Positions 11,212 to 21,849 of a stretch of 64,000 nucleotides of DNA are shown here, piece after piece. The stretch comes from Hyperoodon ampullatus. Taxonomy: Eukaryota > Chordata > Mammalia > Artiodactyla > Ziphiidae. Under the pieces are notes generated by a model. It had not been told where the DNA came from, searched no databases, and saw nothing but the letters and a program-made list of their open reading frames with translations. The stretch is from contig OX457071.1 in the NCBI GenBank assembly GCA_949752795.1, positions 77,899,983 through 77,963,982 of the forward strand. The letters run 5' to 3'. Position 1 is the stretch's first letter. Every line of letters begins with the position of its first letter. Position numbers and translations under genes: made by a program.

Positions 11212-11520
11212 ATATCCTTTATTTATTTATTTTATTATTATTTTTAAAAATAAATTTATTTATTTATTTATGGCTGAGTTGGGTCTTCCTTGCTGTGCGC
11301 GGGCTTCTCATTGCAGTGGCTTCTCTTGTTGTGGAGCATGGGCTCTAGGCACGTTGGATTCAGTAGTTGTGGCTCGCAGGCTCTAGAGCTCAGGCTCAGT
11401 AGTTGTGGCACACGGGCTTAGTTGCTCCACGGCATGTGAGATCTTCCCGGACCAGGGCTCGAACCCGTGTCCCCTGCACTGGCAGGCGGATTCTTAACCA
11501 CTGTGCCACCAGGGAAACCC
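11212..11520 (-). repeat. CHR-type SINE, class L
   Basis: A TTTATTTATTTATGGCTGAG start, then the reversed body with the CTCAGTAGTTGTGGC repeats, ending CCACCAGGGAAACCC. TATCCTT occurs on both sides. Confidence 0.9.
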
Positions 11521-12049
11521 TATCCTTCAAATAATACCATTTGGTCCAGAATTCTAAAAAGAGGGTCTACAGAGTTGTCAGGTAAATAGTGATGGTGAAG
11601 ATGTGTCTGAAGCTTTCTGAAAGGTGGAGTCACTTGTCAAAAAGGGCTGTCTTCTTGTCGTTGCTCTTTTCACTCTTTAAGTTGGATGTAGCATAGTGAA
11701 AACTGTCCAATTTTAGTATTAACCCTAAATTTTGTTTTTGCTTGCTGTCAGCTTTTGTAAAATTAACCAATTTTACCAGAAGACTTACAGAATAAGATGG
11801 TGACCATTGTATTACTATGGTAATTGTTGTTATTATTTAGAGTCAGAGCTCCCCCAGAGTGTCTTACTTCAGTTGCTGTGTGCTTCCCACTTCTATACAA
11901 TGAAGGTTTTCCAGCACAGAAAAAAGAAAAAAAATAAGAACAAGATGAGGATCTCTGGAGTTGTTATATTTGAATCTAGGGCCTAAGGGTTCAAATTTTA
12001 TCCTACAAAATTATGGCTCTGCATAAAGTACAAATAAAACTGTGTAATA

Positions 12050-12266
12050 GGGCTTCCCTGGTGGCGCAGTGGTTGAGAGTCCGCCTGCCGATGCAGGGGA
12101 CACGGGTTTGTGCCCCAGTCTGGGAAGGTCCCGCATGCCGCGGAGCGGCTGGGCCCGTGAGCCATGGCCGCTGAGCCTGTGCGTCCGGAGCCTGTGCTCC
12201 GCAACGGGAGAGGCCACAACAGTGAGAGGCCCGCGTAACGCAAAAAACAAAAAACAAAAAAACAAA
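12050..12266 (+). repeat. CHR-type SINE, class S
   Basis: A near-consensus head GGGCTTCCCTGGTGGCGCAG and the full class S body, with a (CAAAAAA)n tail. The perfect duplication AAAACTGTGTAATA is at 12036-12049 and 12267-12280. This is a young copy. Confidence 0.95.
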
Positions 12267-12784
12267 AAAACTGTGTAATATGTTATGAAAATAAGATCAT
12301 GTCCATTAGAATGGACCTTTGAGTCATTTAATCTTTTCATTAACCTTTAAGGTAGACTGTATTTCAGTGAAAGTTCTTCAGCCGTCGTATCTTTATGTAA
12401 ACAGCAAAATTTCATCAAAGAAAATACTCAGACTTAGAAATTGTTCTTGCATCTGTGTTGTATTTTTGTTGGATTATAAACATTTCTGGCCATGATACTG
12501 ATTCTAGGAAGTTCTTCTGATAATAATAGACTTGAGACTAATAATCAATAAGTAACTCCTGTCCCTCCTGCAGAGAATAATGGGGGGGAGGGAGACAAAA
12601 CATAAAATATCTAAAGCATCACAGAGCTACAAATACACTGAAAAATGAGGTTTCTCATATCTGAGAAGGAGTCATCTCTTATTTGGGGTTGTTTTTCTCT
12701 AATGGGTATGTGTTCAGTTCCAGAAAAGGCTGCTAAGAATCTAAGGGGAACTTTCAGCAGACTCACAGCGGCCCACAAAGAAGG

Positions 12785-12845
12785 ACACTGATTTAAAATA
12801 TATATATTAAAAAAATAAAAATAAAATAAAAGATATATATATCGA
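12785..12845. repeat. AT-rich simple sequence
   Basis: AT dinucleotides, an AAATAAAATA stretch and a second AT run sit in ZMYM5 intron 2. No other function is visible. Confidence 0.6.
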
Positions 12846-13328
12846 CCTTTGGATTGGGGATGCTAACATAATCCATAGTCTCAATTTTTTTTTTCAGTTT
12901 TTCATGTAAAACTATTAGGGATATGAGGAGGCAGGCCATATAATGAAATAAGAGAAAAAGCGGACAATAGAAGTGAACCCATAAGGGGTGCGGGTACTAG
13001 GAGTATCAGACTGTCTACATTTTAACTGTAGGTTTGGCACAGCTGAAGAGTGTGAATGAACTGGAATATGTATCAGAGTATTATCTAGACTGAGTCAGAA
13101 CCAAAAGGGGGGAAATACAGAAAAGAATGTAAGAGACTTAGGACATTTGATGAAAAGGACATGTAATTAATGTCCCAGAAAGAGGAAAAAAGAAATGAGG
13201 CAGAAGAGGTGTAACTGAGGATTTTCTAAAATGGAGAAAAACATCAACCCTTGAATTCGAGAGGATAAATACCCAAGAGACCATTACGAGACATGTAGAG
13301 AAATGATAGTCAAAAATTGGAAGCAATC

Positions 13329-13489
13329 ATCCACCTGTAGATGGTAGCCTCCTTCTCCCCTGAGTAGCAAAGACTGCTCCCATGTCCTGCCTCCTGTCTG
13401 TCGTACACAGTGGGTTGTTGTTCCAGGAACTTTTGCTGTGGGCAATAAACCCAATAATAAACCTTTGATGTCCCCCCACCAAAAAAAAG
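13329..13489 (+). pseudogene. 5'-truncated retrocopy of an mRNA 3' end (parent unknown)
   Basis: A 161-bp insert interrupts an L1 relic and is bounded by perfect copies of TTGGAAGCAATC (13317-13328 and 13490-13501). It ends in A8 at 13481-13488. AATAAA occurs at 13444-13449 and 13456-13461, the second about 20 nt before the A tail, as in a polyadenylated mRNA. It has no SINE head and no L1 similarity that I can see, so it is best read as an L1-mobilised 3' UTR fragment. I do not recognise the parent gene. Confidence 0.65.
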
Positions 13490-13880
13490 TTGGAAGCAAT
13501 CCAAATGTCCATCAGCCTTAGAGTGATAAATAGTATTAGCCACACAATGGAATACTCAACAATGGAAACAGATGAACAGCTACCTTCAGTGTGAATGAAA
13601 CAGATGAGATGTTGAGACGAGGGTACATACTACATGATTTCATATGCGAAGTTCAAAATAAGGCAAAACTTATCTTTGAAGTGAGGATAGGGATGCCTTG
13701 TGGGAAAGGAGGGGAGTGACTGAGTGGAAAAGACATGAGGATCCTGGAAGCTTTCTGTGTGTTTATCTGGGTGGTGGCCATAGAAGTACATATTCATTGT
13801 GAAGACGGTCATTGAGCTGTGCACTTAAGATTATAAACTTCATGTGTATGTGTTACTCTTTAACAACTAAAAACCCCACT
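13490..13880 (+). repeat. L1 3' UTR relic
   Basis: CCAAATGTCCATCAGC, CACACAATGGAATACTC and GAGCTGTGCACTTAAGATTA are in the order of an L1M 3' end on the + strand. Its left part continues before the retrocopy at 13329. Confidence 0.65.
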
Positions 13881-13990
13881 GAGACACTGAAGTAACTTCA
13901 CTAGCAGACCAACACTAAAGAAATGCTAAAAGGTTGTTCTTTAGGCAGAAGAGTTTAGATGCAGGAAGAAATCAAGAATCTCTGAAACTT

Positions 13991-14214
13991 GGGACTTCCC
14001 TTCTGGTCCAGTGGTTGAGAATCCGTCTCTCATTGCAAGAGGCGCCTCTGATCCCTGGTCGGGGAACTAAGATCCCACATGCCGTGGGGCAACTGAGCCC
14101 GCGAGCTCTGGAACCTGTGCGCTGCAACTAGAGAGCCCGCACACCGCAACTAATGAGCCTGCACGCCACAACTAGGACCTGATGCAGCCAAAATATAAAT
14201 AAATAAATAAAAAA
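13991..14214 (+). repeat. CHR-type SINE, class L variant
   Basis: Head GGGACTTCCCTTCTGGTCC, then GATCCCTGGTCGGGGAACT and CAACTAGAGAGCCCGC, ending CAGCCAAAATATAAATAAAT. It is shorter than full class L because some of the CAACTA units are missing. Confidence 0.88.
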
Positions 14215-14399
14215 GAAGATCTAAAACTCAAATAGTGGATCTGGTACTTACTGGAATTCTGGGCAAATCACCTCTAGCTTATAGGCCTTAATTTTCCTTG
14301 CATATAAGGAGGGATTTGGATTAAATCCTTCTGGGCCCCTTCTCTTAAAATTTATTCTGGGGATAGAGCATGGAAGAATTTGGTTGAGACCTTGTATTT

Positions 14400-14580
14400 T
14401 AGTGGTCCCCAGCCTTTTTGGCGCCACGGACTGGTTTCGTGGAAGACAGTTTTTCCACGGGCGGTGGGGGGTGGAGGGTGGTCCAGGAGGTGATGTGAGT
14501 GATGGGGGGATGGGGTTGGCAGGTGAAGCTGTGCTCATTCAGACTGCTACTGGTCCCAGGCCCAGGGGCTGGGGACCCTG
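14400..14580. repeat. Nonautonomous DNA transposon relic with terminal inverted repeats
   Basis: GGTCCCCAGCC at 14404-14414 and its exact inverse GGCTGGGGACC at 14567-14577 bracket GCGCCACGGACTGGTTTCGTG and TTTTCCACGGGCGGTGGGG, words familiar from hAT-type MER elements. I cannot assign the subfamily. There is no transposase frame. Confidence 0.6.
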
Positions 14581-14826
14581 TTTTATTTAGCCTATAGACA
14601 CACGATAAAATAAGAATTTGATGAAATAAGAAACTTTGAAATTAGGAGAAATTAAATAGTTGAAGTATAAACAAAACATTTGCTTTATTTATGTATGCAC
14701 CAATGCTAAAGAGAAAAAAAAACTGCAGAATCTATTGAGCAGTATAGTTGATGTCTCACTTTACATAATTATATATAACTCTATCCCCTTTAAGTATGGG
14801 TAAGTGTACAAAATTAAAAAGCCCAG

Positions 14827-15029
14827 GGCTTCCCTGGTGGCGCAGTGGTTGAGAGTCTGCCTGCCGATGCAGGGGACACGGGTTCGTGCCCCGGTCTGGG
14901 AAGATCCCACATGCCGTGGAGCGGCTGGGCCCGTGAGCCATGGCCACTGAGCCTGTGCATCTGGAGCCTGTGCTCCGCAACGGGAGAGACCACAACAGTG
15001 AGAGGCCCGCGTACTGCAAAAAAAAAAAA
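14827..15029 (+). repeat. CHR-type SINE, class S
   Basis: A full class S copy with head GGCTTCCCTGGTGGCGCAG and an A-rich tail. A 17-nt duplication with one mismatch, AAAATTAAAAAGCCCAG against AAAATTATAAAGCCCAG, brackets it. A second SINE follows directly. Confidence 0.93.
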
Positions 15030-15046
15030 AAAATTATAAAGCCCAG

Positions 15047-15178
15047 AGAACTCCCTGGTGGTCCAGTGGTTAGGACTTCACACTTTCACTGCTGCGGGGC
15101 CAGGGTCAATCCCTGGTCAGGGAACTAAGATCCCACAAGCTGCATGATAAGGCCAAAATAAAAACAAAAACAAAAAAC
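15047..15178 (+). repeat. CHR-type SINE, class H
   Basis: AGAACTCCCTGGTGGTCCAG head, GGGTCAATCCCTGGTCAGGG B-box region, then AAGGCCAAAATAAAAACAAA tail. It abuts the class S copy on its left. Confidence 0.9.
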
Positions 15179-15461
15179 TTTATGGAATATACTTCATATT
15201 TGCCAGCGTATCTTCCTGCGGGGTGAAAGAATTCCTTTGGTTACTTGTTCTGTTTTGTTTTTGCCTGTTAAGATAAAAATACCTGGAAAAGGACAAAATT
15301 AGAAGCAGCAGTGGGTAGGAATTTAGAAGTGAAAACAGAGTTGTTAGTGTTGGTAGTATTATGAGAGGCGTTTAGAGCTATAATAGGTGAAGGGGCCATA
15401 GACCTTTACCTAACAACAAAAGCTATTTTTGAAGAGAGATGACAGAATAATTCAGTGCTCT

Positions 15462-15615
15462 TGGGCCTTGTTTCTCAAAGCTTCACCATTACTAAAGAGG
15501 TAGTTAGAAATGCAGAATCTCAGGCCCCTCCCTAGACTTACTGATTTAGAATCTGTTTAAACAAGATTCCCAAGTGATCGTATGCATGTTAAGGTTTGAG
15601 AGGCACCATTACCTG
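15462..15615 (+). repeat. MER5-type hAT relic
   Basis: TGCAGAATCTCAGGCCCCTCC, ACTGATTTAGAATCTG and TTAAGGTTTGAGAGGC are in the order of the MER5A/B family. No transposase is present. Confidence 0.65.
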
Positions 15616-16176
15616 TACATAATATTGTACCATTTTGAAGCTAACAGTAACATACGATGGAGTCCCTATGTGAAGGTAGGAAAGCTGGGTCTCCTGTGTA
15701 ATCCACCACCTACACTAATGCCTGGGAAATAGTCTAGAAGGCTGGCAGGTAATTGTAGACAGAGTTGCCTTAAAATGCTATGTCAAAATTACATGTACTT
15801 GGAAGTATTTTGGAGGGCAGTGCACTAATATCTACAAATTACTTGAAATACATAGAGAAGATAGATTATTTAGCGGGGTGAATAAATAGAAAACGTGATA
15901 AAGCAAAAAGTAAAATAGTATAGAATCTATATGATGGACATATTTTTCACAGTAAAATTCTTTCAGCTTTATATGCTTTAAATTTTTCATAATAAAATGT
16001 TAGGGGGGAAGCTGTTATGAAAATGGGTATCATATACCAGACTATAATCTTTATATTTGTATATTTGCTTTATTTTACAGTGTGTTAATACTTTTCTCTT
16101 AGAAAAGAAAAAGTGCCTTAGGAAGTACCCTGTGTACAGAATATAATGCTTTACTATATGCATTATCTCATGTGGT

Positions 16177-16305
16177 TTTTTTTTGTTGTTTTTTTTTTCC
16201 CCTGCTGCACGGCTTGTGGGGTCTTAGTTCCCCGACCAGGGATTGAACCTGGGCCATGGCAGTGAAAGCGCAGAGTCCTAACCACTGGACCTCCAGGGAA
16301 GTCCC
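16177..16305 (-). repeat. CHR-type SINE, class H
   Basis: A poly-T start, CTGCTGCACGGCTTGTGGGG, GATTGAACCTGGGCC and a final CCAGGGAAGTCCC. A short TCTCAT duplication is possible. It lies in ZMYM5 intron 2, about 340 nt before exon 3. Confidence 0.88.
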
Positions 16306-16642
16306 TCTCATTTAGTCTTCATAACACTGATAGGTTGGGTATCATTGTGATTTGTAGCTGAGAATACCAAGACCTAGTTTAAATTACTTGCACAATCTCT
16401 AGCACAGAGGGTCTGACTTGGAGATGCTGGCTACCGCATTGCACAATTCCGGGGCCGCCATTTCCAGTGTTGGCACAATAGAGCATCATTCACTTAGAGT
16501 ACAAAGGGGAGAGTCCCCCTGGGGTTGTACAGCAAGGCTTCCTCACTATTCTCTTAGACTTGTGCAAAATGAAAATTTTAAATATTTTTCTGATGGGAGT
16601 TTTTAACTGTTCCGTGACTTTTCTTATGTGTTTTATTTTTAA

Positions 16643-16930
<288 letters not shown>

Positions 16931-17476
16931 TAAGCCGTACCTTTCAACATGGTTCCATATGATTGGATACTGGCAGTATGAATTTGTGTCCAGAATGTAC
17001 TTAGAGAGTTGCAGAAGATTCATGGATAGAATTGATGCACAGGTTTCTTCAAGTTTATGGAGCTTCAGTTACCCTAGCATATGTCAGAGCTGTGGGTCAT
17101 TTGTATTGTACTTACTGTTGGCAGGAAACTAGAGTTTAGGTATAGAAAGAAATCAACCCTATCCCACCACTGCCTTTGCCTCACCCCCCTCCCCATCCTC
17201 TACCTTGGTTCTCCCCGGTTGCTAACACCCTTTTTGAATGCTTCTAGAAGTCCTAACCTGTGGCAAGGTTCTAAAGGTCATAACCGGTGACAACAAAATA
17301 TTTTTATCTCCGAATATCTTTCCATATTATTTAGGAACTCTCAGCAATTAAACCAAAATGTGGATTTTTCTAGATCCAAAAATTATAGTTGATTCTTAGG
17401 ATTAAATCATGAGAAAATGAAAAATGTCAATTATTGTTCATATATATTTGACTTTTATTAAAATGCAATGTTCTTA

Positions 17477-17584
17477 GGGAGTTCCCTGGTGGCCTAGTGA
17501 TTAAGATTCTGGGCTTTCACTGCCATGGCCTGGATTCAGTCCCTGGTGGGGGAAATGAGCCACTCAGCATGGCCAAAGAAAGAG
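17477..17584 (+). repeat. CHR-type SINE, class H, close to a splice acceptor
   Basis: Head GGGAGTTCCCTGGTGGCC, CTGGATTCAGTCCCTGG, then GCATGGCCAAAGAAAG. The duplication AATGCAATGTTCTTA (17462-17476) against AATGCAGTGTTCTTA (17585-17599) proves insertion. Only 26 nt then remain before ZMYM5 exon 4, so the normal branch-point zone is the second copy of the target site. Confidence 0.88.
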
Positions 17585-17625
17585 AATGCAGTGTTCTTAA
17601 ATTGTGTCTCTCCCTTGTGTTTCAG

Positions 17626-17788
17626 AGGTGCACCTGCAAAAAAGGCTACTCTTGTTCCTCAAGGGGAGTCAAGTGAATCCTTCCAGAAATTTTGTGGTAC
17701 ATCTTCATCTCCCTATGAAGATAACCAGAATCTTCGAAAAAGAGTTCTGAATAAATCAAGATGTACAATCTGCAGTAAACTAACAGAG
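17626..17788 (+). CDS. ZMYM5: ZMYM5 coding exon 4 (degenerate second finger, start of third)
   Basis: Acceptor TGTGTTTCAG at 17625; donor GTCTGT at 17789, a weaker than average 5' splice site. Phase 2 in, phase 0 out; residues 265-318. It encodes the tail of MYM finger 2 ([15 protein letters not shown]) and the first CxxC of finger 3 (RCTICSK). In ZMYM2 the finger 2 tail carries FCSTSC; here the second cysteine and one residue are lost, so this finger cannot form a normal zinc site. Human ZMYM5 also has a damaged finger 2 by my recollection, but with a different cysteine missing. Confidence 0.9.
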
Positions 17789-18467
17789 GTCTGTGATTTT
17801 ATATCTTAAGTTATTATCTAGGTTAACAGCGATAATTTTAACTTTAGGTGCTATTATATGTTCTGCCATCTACCTAATGGATGAGTCTTGAATCTACCCA
17901 GTGAAGTTGAAGGGAAGAATAAGCATATGTTAGAATTGTCTCATAACAAATGTCCCATCCCATAGAATGGGGTGATCATCCATTTCTGTGGAACTGAATG
18001 TACTCATAAAGAGAGCAATAGTTTTATGGTGGATTTTGTTCTTATTAACCACACTAAATGAAAATATAGGTTCAGGACATGAAGGAAACAACCAGTCCTA
18101 CAAGAACACGTAGAACAGGTGGAGTGAAAGTATGTAGGTCACTTCACATTTCTTAGGTGGTATTGCCATCTTCTCAGGCATCCAGGGAGTCCCCACTTAA
18201 CATAGTCCTTGGTGACTGAATTTGGTCTGGATTACCCTGAAGCCGTGTACATCCCAGACACAATTTTATCTCAGCTACCATAGAGCTGAGCAAAGCAAGA
18301 ACTTAGGTATATACAGACTCCATCCTGAATGTGGGTGATACTGGTTCCCTTCGCCCACCCCCCCACCCCAGTTTTCTAGGGCAGTGAAGTTTATAATACC
18401 TACAAATTCCCAATCCACTTATTTTTAAGCAGGTCATATCAAAACCTGCTAACCATTTCCTGTAATT

Positions 18468-18822
18468 TTTTTTTATAAATTTATATTTTTAATTTGTTTT
18501 TGGCTGTGTTGGGTCTTCGTTGCTGCATGTGGGCTTTCTCTAGTTGTGGCAAGTAGTGGCTACTCTTTATTGTGGTGCGCAGGCTTCTCATTTTGGTGGC
18601 TTCTCTTGTTGCAGAGCAGGGGCTCTAGGTGCAACGGCTTCAGTAATTGCAGCACATGGGCTCAGTAGTTGTGGCTCGCAGGCTCTGGAGCGCAAGCTCA
18701 ATAGTTGTGGTGCAAGGTCTCAGTTGCTCCGCAGCATGTGGGATCTTCCCGGACCAGGGCTCGAACTCATGTCCCCTGCATGGGCAGGCGGATTCTCAAC
18801 CAGTGCACCACCAGGGAAGCCC
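18468..18822 (-). repeat. CHR-type SINE, class L
   Basis: A T-rich start, TTTTTGGCTGTGTTGGGTC, the CTCAGTAGTTGTGG units, ending CACCAGGGAAGCCC. CCTGTAATT is duplicated on both sides. Confidence 0.92.
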
Positions 18823-19085
18823 CTGTAATTCTTAAATGTCTGATTTTGTTGCTTTTTGTTCTATGAATCTTATTTTTCCTTTTATAAAATCAAAGCACAA
18901 TTTTACAGAGAAATCAAAGATAAAAATGAAAGAATAGTGAAATGTGCTTTTTAAAAATATTTTACCTGAATGTTTCTTCCACTGAGAAATTACCAAAGGT
19001 TCTTTATTTCTGTTGAAAAAACTAGGTATCTCATGTATGGTGCTAATCCAGTTCATTTACTTAATAAATTGGTTTTTGTTTTTAG

Positions 19086-19298
19086 ATTCGGCATGAAGTC
19101 AGCGTTAACAATGTAACACATAAGCTGTGCAGTAACCAGTGCTTTAACAAGTACAGGTTGGCCAATGGTCTAGTGATGAATTTCTGTGAGCAGTGTGGGG
19201 AGTACCTGCCCAGCAAAGGTGCTGGAAACAATCTCCTAGTCATTGAAGGTCAGCAGATGAGATTTTGCTGCCAAAGTTGTGTTAACGAATATAAACAG
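19086..19298 (+). CDS. ZMYM5: ZMYM5 coding exon 5 (third and fourth MYM fingers)
   Basis: Acceptor TTTGTTTTTAG at 19085, donor GTAATT at 19299; 213 nt, phase 0 at both ends; residues 319-389. It completes finger 3 ([13 protein letters not shown]) and carries finger 4: [15 protein letters not shown], then [13 protein letters not shown]. All expected cysteines of fingers 3 and 4 are present. In ZMYM2 the matching exon continues into further fingers; in ZMYM5 the next exon instead gives the hAT-derived tail. Confidence 0.93.
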
Positions 19299-19499
19299 GT
19301 AATTCTTTTTTAATGAGTTTTAAATGATCAAGTTTGCAGTAACTTCTCCCTTGTTAGCTTACATAAAGCAGATTTATCTTAGAATCTCATATGGTTCCAT
19401 TTCTGTCAATCTCTCATTGAGTATTACTCTCAAATGAGTATTAAAATTAATTAATTGTTGTAAGTAAGCTTGTTTTAAGTCTTTATGTTTTGCAGACGT

Positions 19500-20110
19500 T
19501 ACAATGAGTAATTCTTTTCTCTACCATTTTGCACTCCCACTGACAACTTGATAGTTCCAATTTTTCTGTAGTCTCAACAAAATTTGGTGTTGTCTGTTTT
19601 GATTTAATCTATTCTGGTGGGTATGAAATGATTATCTCATTGTGGTTTTAATTTCCTGATAACTACTGTTCCTTTCTCATCACTCATATATCTTCTTTTG
19701 TAAAGTATCCAAGTTTTAGCTCACTTTTTTTATTGGATCGTCTTTCTACTATTGAGTTGTAGGAATTCTTTATATATATTCTGGGTACATATCTTTTGTA
19801 AAATAAATGTATTTGGAAGATTTTTCTCCTGCACAGTGTTTTGTCTTTTCGTTTTCCTAATGTTGTTTTTGAAAAGCCCAAGTTTTAAATTTTGGTAAAG
19901 TCCAATTTACTATTTGCTTTTCTGATTAGTACTTTTTGTGTCTTGTTTAGGGACTCTGCCTACCAAGGTTATGAAGATATTTACCTGTGCTGTCTTCTAT
20001 AAGCTTTTTAGTTTTAGATTTTATGTTTACATCTGTGATCCATCTCAAGTTAATTTTGTGTATGGTGTGAGGTAGGGATTAGGGAAGTGTCATCTTCCTG
20101 ATTTCAAGAC
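19500..20110 (-). repeat. L1 relic, antisense
   Basis: TTTTGCACTCCCACTGACAAC, TATCTCATTGTGGTTTTAAT, TTGTAGGAATTCTTTATATA and GATCCATCTCAAGTTAATTT are typical of the antisense of an L1 3' half. It lies in ZMYM5 intron 5, left of the sense L1. Confidence 0.7.
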
Positions 20111-20119
20111 ATTAAAAAA

Positions 20120-20470
20120 CTCAAAACATTGCATGATACACCATAAATTTGTACAGTTTTTCTTTATCAATTATACTTCAGTAAACTTGGGAAAAAAGAC
20201 ATTAAAAAGCCATAGTAATCAAGGTGGTATGGTATTGGCATATAAAGATAAACAAATAGATCAATAGAATAGGCAGGCCAGAAATAGAACCACACAAATA
20301 CAATCAGTTGATTTTAGAAGAAAGTACAAAATCATTTGGATGGGAAAAGCAAGATTTTTTCAGCAGATGGTGCTGGAACAATTTTTTTGTTGGTATGGAC
20401 ATAAATAAGCCAGACCTTAGATTATCCCACACAAAAATTAATTAAAAAAAATTAATTTAACATGGATCCT
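20120..20470 (+). repeat. L1 ORF2 3'-part relic, sense
   Basis: AGCCATAGTAATCAAGGTGG, CAGTTGATTTTAGAAG and GATGGTGCTGGAACAA match the ORF2 C-terminal region of an older L1. Frames are broken. It is adjacent to, and separate from, the larger L1 that starts near 20760. Confidence 0.65.
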
Positions 20471-20843
20471 CAATGTAAAACCAGGAATGTTCTTAACCCC
20501 ATTTCACTGGACGAGGGTTTAAATGGTTAGCTTTTAGGGAAAAGTAACTCTGAATTGCGAGGCTTATTGCACAGTAGGGGAAACAGTGGATACCCATAGT
20601 TGATTTTTTAGTTTTTGCAAGGAAGGCTTATTTATGTTATCTTTATTATCTTCTTTGTATATATTATGCCTCATATTTAACAAAGCCTTTGGGTGCAGCT
20701 TATAGAAGATTGCAGTAACGTTATCTTTTCAAAAGAGTACATGTCAAAAATACTTTCTGCTTGAGGGCAGACAGCAGAAGCAAGAAGAACTACAATTCTG
20801 CAGCCTGTGGAAGGAAAGCCACATTCACAGAAAGATAAACAAA

Positions 20844-21776
20844 ATGAAAAGGCAGAGGACTTTGTACCAGATGAAGGAACAAGATAAAACCCCAGAAAAA
20901 CAACTAAATGAAGTGGAGATAGGCAACCTTCCAGAAAAAGAATTCAGAATAATGATAGTGAAGATGATCTAGGACCTCGGAAAAAGAACGGAGGCAAAGC
21001 TCAAGAAGATGCAAGAAATATTTAACAAAGACCTAGAAGCATTAAAGAACAAACACCTAGAAGAATTAAAGAACAACAAACAGAGATGAACAATATAATA
21101 ACTGAAATGAAAAATACACTAGGAGGAATCAGTAGCAGAATAACTGAGGCAGAAGAATGGGTAAGTGACCTGGAAGACAGAATGGTGGAATGCACTGCTG
21201 CAGAACAGAATAAAGAAAAAAGAATGAAAAGAAATGAAGGCAGCCTAAGAGACCTCTGGGACAACATTAAACGCAACAACATTTGCATTATAGCGGGGGG
21301 TCCCAGAAGGAGAAGAAAGAGAGGAAGGACCTGAGAAAATATTTGAAGAGATTATAGTTGAAAACTTCCCTAATATGGGAAAGGAAATAGGCACCAAAGT
21401 CCAGGAAGTGCAGAGAGTCCCAGGCAGGATAAACCCAAGGAGAAACACGCCAAGACACATAGTAATCAAACTGACAAAAATTAAAGACAAAGAAAAATTC
21501 TTGAAAGGAATGAGGGAAAAATGACAAATAACATACAAGGGAACTCCCATAAGGTTAACAGCTGATTTCTCAGCAGAAATTCTACAAGCCAGAAGGGAGT
21601 GGCATGATACATTTAAAGTGATTAAAGGTAAGAACCTACAACCAAGATTACTCTACCCAGCAAGGATCTCATTCAGATTCAATGGAGAAATCAAAAGCTT
21701 TACAGACAAGCAAAAGCTAAGAGAATTCAGCACCACCAAACCAGCTCTACAGCAAATGCCAAAGGAACTTCTCTAA
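20844..21776 (+). pseudogene. L1 ORF1 remnant (RNA-binding chaperone)
   Basis: The ATG at 20844 begins MKRQRTLYQMKEQDK-like residues; the centre has the ITEMKNTLGGISSRITEAEE coiled-coil motif and LRDLWDNIKRNNICIIAG of the RRM-like part. A frameshift near 21300 and further breaks follow. The C-terminal domain can be traced in other frames to a stop near 21774. Confidence 0.82.
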
Positions 21777-21849
21777 GTGGGAAATACAAAAGAAGAAAAG
21801 GACCTACAAAAACAAACCCAAAACAATTAAGAAAATGGTCATAGGAACA

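Noticed and set aside
12050..12266. Functional tRNA genes at SINE heads
   Set aside because: A/B-box-like words are present, but the heads do not form a full tRNA cloverleaf with an acceptor stem and are part of dispersed SINEs.
13317..13501. Simple tandem duplication of TTGGAAGCAATC
   Set aside because: The segment between the copies ends in a poly(A) with upstream AATAAA, which fits retrotransposition better.
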